This document shows, piece after piece, positions 7,558 to 16,094 of a stretch of 64,000 nucleotides of DNA. The notes beneath the pieces are model-generated. The model worked only from the letters and a program-made list of their open reading frames with translations. It searched no databases and was not told where the DNA came from. Every line of letters begins with the position of its first letter. Position 1 is the first letter of the stretch. Position numbers and translations under genes: made by a program. Origin of the DNA: Mesorhizobium sp. (GTDB taxonomy: Bacteria > Pseudomonadota > Alphaproteobacteria > Rhizobiales > Rhizobiaceae); contig JAPUFC010000071.1 in assembly GCA_027492275.1 (NCBI GenBank), forward strand, positions 122,428 through 186,427, read 5' to 3'.

Positions 7558-7598
7558 GGGAGCGCGCGGCCGGCGCTACGGTCCCGCCGCGCGCTCCC
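7558..7598. terminator. strong hairpin after nirK
   Basis: A perfect 13-bp GC-rich stem (7558-7570 with 7586-7598) with a 15-base loop, 42 bases past the nirK stop codon. There is no T-run on either strand. It could be a weak or Rho-linked terminator, an attenuator, or an RNA-stabilising structure between nirK and the small genes. Confidence 0.5.
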
Positions 7599-7640
7599 AC
7601 AGGCGCATGGCGGCGAGCCTGGAAACGGGCGTAGGCGCCG

Positions 7641-8759
7641 TCAGTGGGTCGGGATGGGGCCCGGAGCCTCGACCTGCTTCATCAGGTCGTCGTTCCACTC
7701 GCCCTCGACCAGAAAGTGCGCGGTCGCTCCCAATTCCACCGCCTCGATGAGGTTGTGGTTCACGTAGGCGTACACGCCCGGCTGGAGGAAGGTGTAGAGC
7801 GCCGCGCCGGCCGATCCGCCGCGGATGAACCACGTTTCCAGGTTCCTGGCAGGCGGGTTGGCGAACTTGCCCGCCTCCCAGACATAGTCGCCGTGGCCGC
7901 CGATCAGGTGCGGGCGGGTGTCGCGGTTGGCCTGGCAGTGGACGATCAGCACGGTCTCGCCGACCCGCGCCCGCATGGCCTTGTCGCCCGTCAGCGAACC
8001 CTTGGCGCCGTTGAAGACGACATGGGTCGGCACCAGCCCCTTCATGACCTCGAGCGTGTCGGCGTAGCTGTCGCCATGGCTCTCATAGGTCTTGAAGTTT
8101 CCGTCCGCGTCGCGCGGAATGTAGAAGTCGTTCTCGCCGATGTAGAAGATCCTGTCGTAGGCGAGCGGCTCGCCCTTCTCGTTCTTCAGGCCGTCGCGCG
8201 GCAGGATCATGATCGTCCCGCTCATGCCCGACACGACGTGCCAGGGGATCATCGGGCCTTCGGGCGCGCAGTGATAGACGAAGGTGCCGGCACGGGTCGC
8301 CTTGAAGCGCAGCTTGACCTGCTCGCCGGGGTTGATCAGGGTCAGCGCCCCGCCGCCCAGCGCGCCCGTCGCGGCATGGAAGTCGATGTTGTGCGGCATC
8401 GAGTTGCTGCCGGGATTGACCAGCGTCAGCTCGACATAGTCGCCGTCGTGGACGACCATCATCGGGCCCGGGATTGATCCGTCGAAGGTCATGCCCTGCA
8501 GCACGGTGCCCTCGTCGTCGATCACCACGGGCTTCTCCTCGATGGTCATGGTGAACTCGACCACCTTCGGTCCACTCCGCGCCACCTGCTCGTGGGCATG
8601 CACGAAGGGCGGGGCGACGAGCGTGACCGTCTCGCGCGCAAGCGCGGCGATCTCGGCCTCGGTGGCGCGGGCCGCAGCGGCGGATGCCGTCCTGGGCAAG
8701 GCCGCGGCGGCTGCGCCGGCGGCCACGACTCCCAACAGTGCCTGTCGACGCGTGAACAT
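7641..8759 (-). CDS. nirK: copper-containing nitrite reductase NirK
   Basis: A 372-residue precursor with a twin-arginine signal (TRRQALLG, then a hydrophobic stretch to about residue 28) and two cupredoxin domains. Type 1 copper ligands are H123, C164, H174 and M179. Catalytic D126 and type 2 copper ligands H128, H163 and H335 are present, with H284 as the second active-site histidine. The enzyme reduces nitrite to nitric oxide in the periplasm, with pseudoazurin as the probable donor. The loop [11 protein letters not shown] is one residue longer than the CAPPGMVPWH loop I recall from Alcaligenes-type enzymes. An NnrR/FNR-type box lies 74 bases upstream. No nor genes for the nitric oxide product are in the window. 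Confidence 0.97.
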   Translation of the reverse strand: MFTRRQALLGVVAAGAAAAALPRTASAAAARATEAEIAALARETVTLVAPPFVHAHEQVARSGPKVVEFTMTIEEKPVVIDDEGTVLQGMTFDGSIPGPMMVVHDGDYVELTLVNPGSNSMPHNIDFHAATGALGGGALTLINPGEQVKLRFKATRAGTFVYHCAPEGPMIPWHVVSGMSGTIMILPRDGLKNEKGEPLAYDRIFYIGENDFYIPRDADGNFKTYESHGDSYADTLEVMKGLVPTHVVFNGAKGSLTGDKAMRARVGETVLIVHCQANRDTRPHLIGGHGDYVWEAGKFANPPARNLETWFIRGGSAGAALYTFLQPGVYAYVNHNLIEAVELGATAHFLVEGEWNDDLMKQVEAPGPIPTH

Positions 8760-8826
8760 CCGGGTTCTCCTTCTCGATCCATCGTTGTCGATGGAGAGAC
8801 CCTACGCTCGCGCGGCGCCCGCGTGT

Positions 8827-8840
8827 TTGTGCTGGATCAA
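8827..8840. promoter_or_regulatory. degenerate NnrR/FNR-type box upstream of nirK
   Basis: Read on the + strand, TTGTG-CTGG-ATCAA. On the minus strand, toward nirK, it is TTGAT-CCAG-CACAA. One half-site is FNR-like and the other NnrR-like. It is centred 74 bases before the nirK start, a fitting position for an activator site about 41 bases upstream of transcription. Confidence 0.68.
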
Positions 8841-8864
8841 ACTGTCCGACGTTTCCGATGCCCG

Positions 8865-10145
8865 CTATCCGGCTTGCGGACCGCCGGCGTCGGGTCCCTG
8901 CGTGATCAGCCGGGCGCTGCGCTGCCCGGTGAGGTAGATCCACAGCCAGCTCAGCGCGACGGCGAGGCGGTGGCGCAGGCCGATCAGGAAGTAGATGTGG
9001 GCCAGGCCCCACAGCCACCAGGCGAGACGCCCCGTCAGCCTCAGCCAGCCGAAATCCACCACCGCCGCGCGCTTGCCGATCGTGGCGAGGCTGCCGGCGT
9101 CCCGGTAGCGGAACGGCGGCGGCGGCGGCTTGCCGTCCAGACGGGCGCGGATGGCGTCCGCGACGTAATGTCCTTCCTGCTTGGCGGCCGGCGCGATGCC
9201 GGGCACGGGCTTGCCGTCGGGCATGGCGATGCTGGCCGTGTCGCCGATGGCGAAGATGTCGGGGTGCCCCGGCACCGTCAGGCCGGGCTCGACCTTGACG
9301 CGCCCGGCGCGGTCGGCCGGGGCGTGCAGCCACTCGGCGGCGGGCGATGCGGCGACGCCGGCCGCCCAGAGAATCGTCTTCGCCGGCAGGCAGACGCCGT
9401 CGATCTCCACCCCCTCGTCGGTGCAGCGCGTGACCGGGTGACCGAGCCGGACCTCGACGCCGAGCTTCGCCAGCGCCGTCCGCGCGTAGCCCGACAGGCT
9501 TTCGCGAAACCCGGCGAGTATCCTCGGCCCCGCCTCGACGAGGACGACCCGCGCGTCGCGCGTGTCGAAGGTGCGGAAATCGCGGCGCAGGGTCTCGCGG
9601 GCGAGTTCGGCGATGGTGCCCGCCAGCTCCACGCCCGTGGGGCCGCCGCCGATCACGACGAAGGTGAGATGCGCCTCGCGCTCCGCATCGTCCACAGCCC
9701 GCTCGGCCCGTTCGAACGCCGACAGGATGCGCCGCCGGATCGCCGTGGCGTCTTCGATCGTCTTCAGCCCCGGCGCGAACCGCTCCCATTCGTCGTGGCC
9801 GAAATAGGCGTGGCGCGCGCCGGTGGCCAGCACCAGCGTGTCGAAGCCGACGCTTCCGCCGTCCGCCAGCAGAACCCGCCTGCCCTGCGTATCGACGCCC
9901 GCGACCGTTCCCAGGAGCGTGGTGACATTGCGGTGATCGCGCATCAGCGAGCGGATCGGCCAGGCGATCTCGGAGGTCGCCAGCGAGGCGGTGGCGACCT
10001 GGTAGAGCAGCGGCTGGAACAGATGGTGGTTGCGCTGGTCGACCAGCGTGACCCTGACTTTCGCCCTTGCCAGGCGTCGCGCGGTTTCGATGCCGCCGAA
10101 GCCGCCGCCGACGATGACGACGTGGTGGACGCGGTCGGTCGTCAT
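8865..10145 (-). CDS. ndh: type II NADH:quinone dehydrogenase
   Basis: A 426-residue single-subunit NADH dehydrogenase (NDH-2) that oxidises NADH and reduces quinone without pumping protons. It shows the N-terminal FAD motif HHVVIVGGGFGGIETARRL, the internal NADH-binding motif FVVIGGGPTGVELAGTI, the FAD-contacting stretch IFAIGDTASI, and a C-terminal amphipathic membrane-anchoring region from WWLWGLAHIYFL to WLWIYLTGQ. I chose the start at 10145 because the FAD motif follows at the family distance; the upstream extension lacks similarity. It sits on the same strand as nirK, 105 bases before it, and may supply electrons during low-oxygen growth. It begins 40 bases after a truncated DUF488 fragment. 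Confidence 0.93.
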   Translation of the reverse strand: MTTDRVHHVVIVGGGFGGIETARRLARAKVRVTLVDQRNHHLFQPLLYQVATASLATSEIAWPIRSLMRDHRNVTTLLGTVAGVDTQGRRVLLADGGSVGFDTLVLATGARHAYFGHDEWERFAPGLKTIEDATAIRRRILSAFERAERAVDDAEREAHLTFVVIGGGPTGVELAGTIAELARETLRRDFRTFDTRDARVVLVEAGPRILAGFRESLSGYARTALAKLGVEVRLGHPVTRCTDEGVEIDGVCLPAKTILWAAGVAASPAAEWLHAPADRAGRVKVEPGLTVPGHPDIFAIGDTASIAMPDGKPVPGIAPAAKQEGHYVADAIRARLDGKPPPPPFRYRDAGSLATIGKRAAVVDFGWLRLTGRLAWWLWGLAHIYFLIGLRHRLAVALSWLWIYLTGQRSARLITQGPDAGGPQAG

Positions 10146-10185
10146 CCGGCGCGCGCCACGGCGCCCGGCGTCAGCCGCGCCGGCT

Positions 10186-10275
10186 CTACAGCTCGATCCC
10201 ATTCTCGTTCAGCAGCCCGATGAAGGTTTCGATGGACCGGTTGGAATGGCCGATGGTGAAGGAGGGAGCCGTCAA
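10186..10275 (-). pseudogene. DUF488 family fragment (N-terminal remnant)
   Basis: Translation of this stretch gives APSFTIGHSNRSIETFIGLL followed by NENGIEL and a TAG. This is the characteristic beginning of DUF488 proteins (TIGHSNRS...FI.LL...GIE), which normally continue with LVDVR and run to about 130-180 residues. Only about 25 residues remain. Downstream sequence leads directly into the ndh start and does not resume the family in any frame that I can see. A TTG at 10275 overlapping the DUF2945 stop codon could start it. I read it as a deletion remnant. Confidence 0.62.
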
Positions 10276-10496
10276 CCATCCGCCCCCCGGATGCGATGGA
10301 GAGCAGAGCCCTTGTGGGCTGCAATGTGGTCGCTCCTGTCGCTCCTGATCTCGTATTGCGGATCGTCCGGGGTCGCCCGGTGCGTGTGGCCCTTGTAGTC
10401 GAAGTCCCGCGTGTGGACCGCGATGATCCGTCCGGACACGCGGCCCGCCTCCGAGTTCCATCCGACATGATCGCCGATCCTGAAGCGCTCCGTCAT
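10272..10496 (-). CDS. DUF2945 (HVA1/Tudor-like) small protein
   Basis: A 74-residue protein with the compact barrel-like pattern of DUF2945: RFRIGDHVGWNSEAGRVSG, then RIIAVHTRDFDYKGHTHRAT, PQYEIRSD and HKGSALHRI. Such proteins are often found near stress genes, and DUF488 is a common neighbour, as seen here in remnant form. Its exact function is unknown. The ATG lies 16 bases after the DyP peroxidase stop codon, so it is probably co-transcribed with it. Confidence 0.82.
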   Translation of the reverse strand: MTERFRIGDHVGWNSEAGRVSGRIIAVHTRDFDYKGHTHRATPDDPQYEIRSDRSDHIAAHKGSALHRIRGADG

Positions 10497-10512
10497 GGTG
10501 CCTGTCCCCGAT

Positions 10513-11484
10513 CTATCCCGCCGAAGGCCGCCCGCCCGCCAATTCCGCCTCGACGCCGTCGAGGAACGTCGCCGTCGGCACGAAGAACAGGGTGCCGGTG
10601 ACCGCGCGGCTGAAATCCAGCAGCCGGTCGTAGGTGCCCGGCGGGTTGCCGACGAACATGTTCTCCAGCATGCGCTCGATGCGGGCGGGCGAGCGCGCAT
10701 AGCCGATGAAATAGGTCCCGAACTCGCCCTTGCCCACCTCGCCGAACGGCATGTTGTCGCGCACGATCTGCAATTGCTCGCCGTTCTCCTCGATGTTGGT
10801 CAGCACGTTGTGGGCGTAAGGCTTCTTCAGCGCATCGGGCTGCTCGATGTCGGAGAGCTTGTGGCGCCCGATGATGTTCTCCTGCTCCTCGACCGGCACC
10901 TTGTTCCAGGCCGCGAGGTCGTGGAGATATTTCTGCACGATCACGTAGCTGCCGCCGGCGAAGTCCGGGTCCTCACCGCCGATCACGGTGGCCGCCACGG
11001 CGGCCTCGTCGACCGGATTCTCGGTGCCGTCGACGAAGCCGATCAGGTCGCGGTCGTCGAAGAACTTGAACCCGTGCACTTCGTCCACGACCGAGACGCT
11101 GCCGGACAGGCGCGCCATGAGGTGCGTCGCCAGCTCGAAGCACAGGTCCATGCTGGCGGCGCGGATATGGAACAGGATGTCGCCCGGCGTGGACACCGCG
11201 CGGTGGACGCCGTCGATCGCGCGGAAGGGATGGAGCTCCTTCGGCCGCGCGCCGCCGAACAGCCGGTCCCAGGCCTGCGAGCCGAAGCCCATGATGCAGG
11301 AGAGCTGGCCGCCGAGATTGCGGAAGCCGACGCCCCGCAGCAGGCTCGACAGGTCGCCGCACAGGCCCCTGACCGTCTGCTCCGGTCCGGGACCGGGATC
11401 GATGGCGACGACGAGGAAGATCGCGGCCCGGGTCAGCCGGCTGGAGACGGCCTGGTGGATGGGTGGCGGAAGGCTGGCGACCAT
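10513..11484 (-). CDS. DyP-type heme peroxidase
   Basis: A 323-residue dye-decolorizing peroxidase of the bacterial class related to YfeX. The hallmark GFVDGTENP lies at residues 149-157 with catalytic D152. The probable proximal heme ligand is H225 in KPYAHNVLT, and R242 is in the distal pocket segment QIVRDNMPFG. There is no signal or Tat peptide, so it is cytoplasmic unless packaged by an encapsulin, and none is seen nearby. It heads a short operon with DUF2945. It probably consumes hydrogen peroxide with an unknown organic donor. Confidence 0.93.
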   Translation of the reverse strand: MVASLPPPIHQAVSSRLTRAAIFLVVAIDPGPGPEQTVRGLCGDLSSLLRGVGFRNLGGQLSCIMGFGSQAWDRLFGGARPKELHPFRAIDGVHRAVSTPGDILFHIRAASMDLCFELATHLMARLSGSVSVVDEVHGFKFFDDRDLIGFVDGTENPVDEAAVAATVIGGEDPDFAGGSYVIVQKYLHDLAAWNKVPVEEQENIIGRHKLSDIEQPDALKKPYAHNVLTNIEENGEQLQIVRDNMPFGEVGKGEFGTYFIGYARSPARIERMLENMFVGNPPGTYDRLLDFSRAVTGTLFFVPTATFLDGVEAELAGGRPSAG

Positions 11485-11609
11485 GAGGACCTGTCACGGA
11501 TGGATGAACCGACAAGGCAAGGATGGCACGCACCCGCCGCCGATCCAAGCATGCGCCGGCGTTTTTCAGGTTCGGCTGGTCGCGGGGACGCGGCCTGCGA
11601 ACGCGGCGT

Positions 11610-11634
11610 GGAACCAGCCCGTGACCTGGATGTT
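11610..11634 (+). promoter_or_regulatory. EcfG-like general stress promoter for the SDR gene
   Basis: GGAAC at 11610-11614 and TGTT at 11631-11634, spaced 16 bases. The alphaproteobacterial EcfG consensus is GGAAC-N16/17-CGTT, so one base differs. It lies 30 bases before the SDR start codon, giving a short leader. The stress-protein character of the downstream gene supports it. Confidence 0.55.
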
Positions 11635-11664
11635 GTGCCCCCGAACATGTCCAGGGAGAGCACG

Positions 11665-12645
11665 ATGCCCAGCCGCAAGGAGCCCGCGCCCGGCAAAGCA
11701 GCCGCAGCAAAGCAGCGCAAGGTCCAGAGCCAGGTCGACAGCACGGACCGGCAAAAGGGCAAGGCGGCGAAACCGAAGCCCATGCAGGCGGGGGCGCGGA
11801 CATATCCCGAGCCTCCCTTTCCCAGACAGCACCACCCGAAGCCGGGAATGGAGGCCGACATCGATCCTGCGCCGATGTACGACGCGCCGTTCTATCTCGG
11901 CTCGAAAAAGCTGGACGGCAAGGTCGCGCTGATCACGGGCGGCGATTCGGGCATAGGCCGGGCCGTCGCCGTGCTGTTCGCCCGCGAGGGCGCGGACATA
12001 GCGGTGAGCTATCTGTCCGAGCACCAGGACGCCGAGGCGACGAAAAGGGCCGTCGAGGCGGAGGGCCGGACATGTCTTCTCCTGCCTGGCGACGTCAGCA
12101 AGGCCCGGCACTGCCGCTCTCTGGTGGAAAAGACCGTGAAGGCGTTCGGCAAGCTCGACGTGCTGGTCAACAACGCCGCGTTCCAGATCCATTCGGAGAC
12201 GCTGGAGGATTTGACGGACGAGCATTTCGACACGACCCTGAAGACGAACCTCTACGGCTATTTCTTCATGGCGAAGGCCGCCGTTCCCCACATGAAACCG
12301 GGATCGGCCATCATCAACACCGGTTCCGTCACCGGCATCGACGGCAGCAAGGAGCTGCTCGACTATTCGATGACCAAGGGCGGCATCCACGCCTTCACAC
12401 GGGCCCTGTCGTCCAACCTGATCGCCAGGGGCATCCGCGTGAACGCCGTCGCGCCAGGGCCTGTGTGGACGCCGCTGAACCCGTCCGAAAAGCCGGCCGA
12501 CAAGGTTTCGGAGTTCGGCGCCAAGACGCCGATGCAGCGGCCGGCGCAGCCGGAGGAGATCGCGCCGGCCTACGTGTTCTTCGCCTCGCCGCACTGTTCC
12601 AGCTACATCACGGGGGAAATCCTGCCCATTATCGGCGGCTACTGA
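11665..12645 (+). CDS. short-chain dehydrogenase, general-stress type
   Basis: A 326-residue classical SDR with an 80-residue lysine- and proline-rich N-terminal extension, as in the YghA / general stress protein 39 group. The cofactor motif TGGDSGIG is at 91-98, NNAA at 169-172, and the catalytic set is S221, Y234 and K238 (YSMTKGG). The C-terminal segment ITGEILPIIGGY is typical. I chose the start at 11665 because GGGAGAG precedes it by 5 bases; an in-frame ATG at 11647 lacks a ribosome site. The substrate is unknown. An EcfG-like promoter lies just upstream, which suggests control by the general stress response. Confidence 0.88.
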   Translation: MPSRKEPAPGKAAAAKQRKVQSQVDSTDRQKGKAAKPKPMQAGARTYPEPPFPRQHHPKPGMEADIDPAPMYDAPFYLGSKKLDGKVALITGGDSGIGRAVAVLFAREGADIAVSYLSEHQDAEATKRAVEAEGRTCLLLPGDVSKARHCRSLVEKTVKAFGKLDVLVNNAAFQIHSETLEDLTDEHFDTTLKTNLYGYFFMAKAAVPHMKPGSAIINTGSVTGIDGSKELLDYSMTKGGIHAFTRALSSNLIARGIRVNAVAPGPVWTPLNPSEKPADKVSEFGAKTPMQRPAQPEEIAPAYVFFASPHCSSYITGEILPIIGGY

Positions 12646-12801
12646 ACGCCGCCGCGCAACACCCCTCGACCGGAAACAGGCCGCCAGGCGGTCAATCGAC
12701 ATCATGGGGGATGCGCCGATGGCGCGGGACATGCGATACTAGGCCTGTCCCTTGTGAATCATGAAACCGGTCGAGATGAACGCGTTCGAAGCCCTTTCCG
12801 C

Positions 12802-15264
12802 ATGAACTCATTCCTGATGGCGAGCGGCGAGATGAGCGAGCGCCTGCGGGCGCTCGACTGGAACGCGACGGCGTTCGGGCCGCCCGCCGCCTGGCCGGCG
12901 GCGCTGAAGACGACGCTCAACCTGTGCCTCAACACGTCTCTTCCGACGGCGATCTACTGGGGCGAGGACCTTCGCCTGCTCTACAACGACGCCTGGGCGC
13001 CGATCGCCGGGGAAAAGCATCCTTGGGCGCTCGGACGCCCGGCGCGCGAGGTGTGGGCCGACATCTGGCATATCATCGAGCCGCAGCTTCTGGACGTGAT
13101 CAAGACCGGCAAGGGCTTTACCGTCGCCGACCAGATGCTGCCCATGAGGCGGGGCGGTCGCGTCCAGCACACGCATTGGGACTACAGTTTCGCTCCGATC
13201 TTCGCCGACGACGGCAAGATCTGCGGCATCTTCAACCAAGGCCACGAGACGACGGCCAGGCTGTCGGCCGAGCGTGCGCTGCGCGCCAGCGAGGAGCGGC
13301 TCGAATATGCGCTGGGCGCCTCGGACATCGTCGGCACATGGGACTGGGACATCCCCAACGACCGGGTCGTCGCCGACGCGCGGTTCGCCAAGCTTTACGG
13401 CGTGGCGCGCGAGCGGGCCGGCGCCGGCGCGCCCATCGGCGAATTCTTCCGCGGCATCCATCCCGACGACCGGCCGGCGATCGAACGGGCGGTCATCGAG
13501 GCGATGCGCGGCGGCGAGATGTTCTCGTCGGAATACAGGCTGGTGCAGCCGGACGGCTCGCTGCGCTGGGTCGCGGCGCAGGGACGCGTCACGCTGGCGC
13601 CGGACGGCACGCCGCTGCGCTTTCCCGGCGTCAGCTTCGACATCACGGCGCGCAAGCAGGTCGAGGCCGCGCTGCGGGAGAGCGAGGAGCGTTTTCGCGC
13701 CATCACCAATTCGATCGACCAGATGATCTGGTCGACGCGGCCGGACGGCTATCACGACTACTACAACCAGCGCTGGTACGACTACACCGGCGTCCCGGAA
13801 GGCTCGACCGACGGCGAGGAATGGAACGGCATGTTCCATCCCCAGGACCAGCAGCGCGCCTGGGACCTGTGGCGGCATTGCCTCGCCACCGGCGAGCCCT
13901 ACCACATCGAGTACCGGCTGCGGCATCGCGGCGGCGAGTACCGCTGGGTGCTCGGCCGCGCGCAGCCGGTACGCGACGAGGCGGGCGAGATCACGCGCTG
14001 GTTCGGCACCTGCACCGACATCCAGGACATCGTCGACGCGCGCGAGGTGCTGGCCCGGTCCCGCGAGGAACTGGAGCGCGAGATCAGCGAACGCACCGCC
14101 AAGCTGATGGAGGCCGAGGAGCAGCTTCGCCAGGCGCACAAGATGGAGGCCGTCGGCCAGCTCACCGGCGGCATCGCGCACGACTTCAACAACATGCTGG
14201 CCGTCATCCTCGGCTCCATGAACCTGCTGGAGCGGCGGCTGGCGCGCGGCGACACGGATCTCGGCCGCTACATCGAAGCGGCCAAGGACGGCGCCCACCG
14301 CGCCGCGTCGCTCACCCAGCGCCTGCTCGCCTTCTCGCGGCGCCAGCCGCTGCAGCCACAGGTCATCGAGCCCAACCGCATGGTCGCCGGCATGACCGAG
14401 CTTCTGGCGCGCGCGCTCGGCGAACAGGTCGAGGTGGAGACCGTGCTGGCGGCGGGTCTCTGGCGGGTCAATGCCGACGCCAGCCAGTTGGAGAACGCGG
14501 TCATCAACCTCGCCGTCAACGGACGGGACGCCATGCCGCGCGGCGGCAAGCTGACGGTGGAGACCGGCAACGCCTACATCGCCGACGACTATGCCGCAGA
14601 GAACGCCATTCCCGCCGGGCAGTATGTGATGATCGCCGTGACCGACACCGGCACCGGCATGGACAGGGAGACGATCGCCAAGGCGTTCGACCCGTTCTTC
14701 ACCACCAAGCCGGTCGGCAAGGGGTCGGGCCTCGGGCTGAGCCAGGTGTTCGGCTTCGTGCGGCAATCCGGCGGGCACGTGAAGATCTATTCCGAGATCG
14801 GGCACGGGACGACGGTCAAGATCTATCTCCCGCGCCATTACGGGGAGGCGGAAGCGGAGGACAGGACCGCCGCCGCCGGCAGCCTCGATCGCGGCAGCCG
14901 TCAGGAGACCATCCTCGTGGTCGAGGACGACGAACGCGTCCGCAATTTCTCGACAGAGGCGCTGCGCGAGCTCGGCTACACCGTGTTCGAGGCGGGGTCG
15001 GGCAAGGACGCGCTCGCCATCATCGACAGCGGGCAGACCATCGCGCTGCTGTTCACCGACGTGGTCATGCCGGGTATGACCGGCCGCGAGCTCGCCGTCG
15101 TCGCCAGGCAGAAGGCGCCCGCCCTGAAGGTCCTCTACACGACGGGCTATACCCGCAACGCCGTGGTGCACAACGGCGTTCTCGACGCCGGAACGCATCT
15201 CCTGCAGAAGCCGTTCAGCATCGAGCAGCTCGCCGCCAAGATCCGCGCCGTGCTGGACGGCTAG
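12802..15264 (+). CDS. PAS-domain hybrid sensor histidine kinase
   Basis: An 820-residue cytoplasmic hybrid kinase without transmembrane helices. Order of domains: a PAS-like sensor (about 40-150), a second PAS (165-285), a third PAS/PAC (295-415), a coiled linker (415-450), a HisKA domain with phospho-acceptor H460 in GGIAHDFNNML, an ATP-binding domain (about 555-678, with DTGTGMD and GKGSGLGLS), and a C-terminal receiver (about 703-820) with phospho-acceptor D753 in FTDVVMPGM. I chose the start at 12802 because an in-frame ATG 48 bases upstream adds only a polar tail. No separate response regulator lies beside it. The signal is unknown; position next to stress genes suggests a stress or redox input. 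Confidence 0.9.
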   Translation: MNSFLMASGEMSERLRALDWNATAFGPPAAWPAALKTTLNLCLNTSLPTAIYWGEDLRLLYNDAWAPIAGEKHPWALGRPAREVWADIWHIIEPQLLDVIKTGKGFTVADQMLPMRRGGRVQHTHWDYSFAPIFADDGKICGIFNQGHETTARLSAERALRASEERLEYALGASDIVGTWDWDIPNDRVVADARFAKLYGVARERAGAGAPIGEFFRGIHPDDRPAIERAVIEAMRGGEMFSSEYRLVQPDGSLRWVAAQGRVTLAPDGTPLRFPGVSFDITARKQVEAALRESEERFRAITNSIDQMIWSTRPDGYHDYYNQRWYDYTGVPEGSTDGEEWNGMFHPQDQQRAWDLWRHCLATGEPYHIEYRLRHRGGEYRWVLGRAQPVRDEAGEITRWFGTCTDIQDIVDAREVLARSREELEREISERTAKLMEAEEQLRQAHKMEAVGQLTGGIAHDFNNMLAVILGSMNLLERRLARGDTDLGRYIEAAKDGAHRAASLTQRLLAFSRRQPLQPQVIEPNRMVAGMTELLARALGEQVEVETVLAAGLWRVNADASQLENAVINLAVNGRDAMPRGGKLTVETGNAYIADDYAAENAIPAGQYVMIAVTDTGTGMDRETIAKAFDPFFTTKPVGKGSGLGLSQVFGFVRQSGGHVKIYSEIGHGTTVKIYLPRHYGEAEAEDRTAAAGSLDRGSRQETILVVEDDERVRNFSTEALRELGYTVFEAGSGKDALAIIDSGQTIALLFTDVVMPGMTGRELAVVARQKAPALKVLYTTGYTRNAVVHNGVLDAGTHLLQKPFSIEQLAAKIRAVLDG

Positions 15265-15528
15265 CACCGCTTGCTGCTCGCCGCGCATTGACTTTCCTGT
15301 CCGGAATGGCCACCTTCGAAACATGAGCAGCGCCGACCGCCTTCTCCAGCTTCTGAACAGGGTCTGCCCGATCGCGGGCATCTGACCCCCGGCACGGGCG
15401 CGTCGCGGTCCGGCCGAGGGGCCCGGACCATCTTCCGGCCAGCAGTTCGGCCGCCCGGCGACACACCACCATCCAAGACGCATCCCAACGGGCCCGCTGC
15501 GCAAGGGCGCCCTTGACACGAGGTTTCC

Positions 15529-15960
15529 ATGACCAGCTCCAGCACCGCCCGGCGCAAGCCGCCGATCACCATCTCGCAGTCGGACCACGAAGCCCTGACG
15601 CGGCTGGCCGACTCCATCGCCGAGCGCAATCCGGCGGTGTCGGAGGCGCTGCTGGCCGAGCTCGACCGCGCGAAGATCGTCGCCGACGACCGGCTGCGGC
15701 CGGACATCGTGCGCATGGGCTCCTCGCTGCGATACACCACCGACAGCGGCGAGGATCGCAGTGTGACCCTGGTGTTCCCGGCCGAGGCCGATATCGCGCA
15801 GGGGCGCATCTCCATCCTCACGCCGGTCGGCGCGGCGCTGATCGGCCTGTCGCAGGGACAGTCGATCGACTGGGCCGCCCGCGACGGCCGCGTCCACCGG
15901 CTGACGGTCGAAAGCATCGGCGAGCACGCCGAACCGGCGGGGCTGCAACAGGCATCATGA
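15529..15960 (+). CDS. rnk: Rnk-type nucleoside diphosphate kinase regulator (GreA/GreB-like)
   Basis: A 143-residue protein of the Rnk family. The N-terminal helical part (PPITISQSDHEALTRLADS) is followed by a short coiled coil and a GreA/GreB-type C-terminal domain (VTLVFPAEADIAQGRISILTPVGAALIGLSQGQSIDW). Rnk binds RNA polymerase near the secondary channel and alters nucleoside diphosphate kinase levels. It is followed 134 bases later by a second, divergent member. The 264 bases upstream carry no recognisable gene or RNA. Confidence 0.9.
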   Translation: MTSSSTARRKPPITISQSDHEALTRLADSIAERNPAVSEALLAELDRAKIVADDRLRPDIVRMGSSLRYTTDSGEDRSVTLVFPAEADIAQGRISILTPVGAALIGLSQGQSIDWAARDGRVHRLTVESIGEHAEPAGLQQAS

Positions 15961-16094
15961 CGCCGTTCTCGCGGCTCGCCCTTTTCGGAGGCTGTCTCAT
16001 CGCAGGATCGTGACCCCTGCGCCGCATCGCGGCCAGGGGCTTTCCGACCTTTCTCACGAACCGTCCGCCCGCGCGGAGCGATGGAGATTTTGCG

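Noticed and set aside
15323..15385. 20-codon open frame after the hybrid kinase gene
   Set aside because: It has no ribosome binding site, no conservation clue and no promoter; it is too short to support.
12808..15948. Open frame of over 1000 codons opposite the hybrid kinase
   Set aside because: The opposite strand encodes well-conserved PAS, kinase and receiver domains; the antisense product shows no domain and only GC-driven composition.
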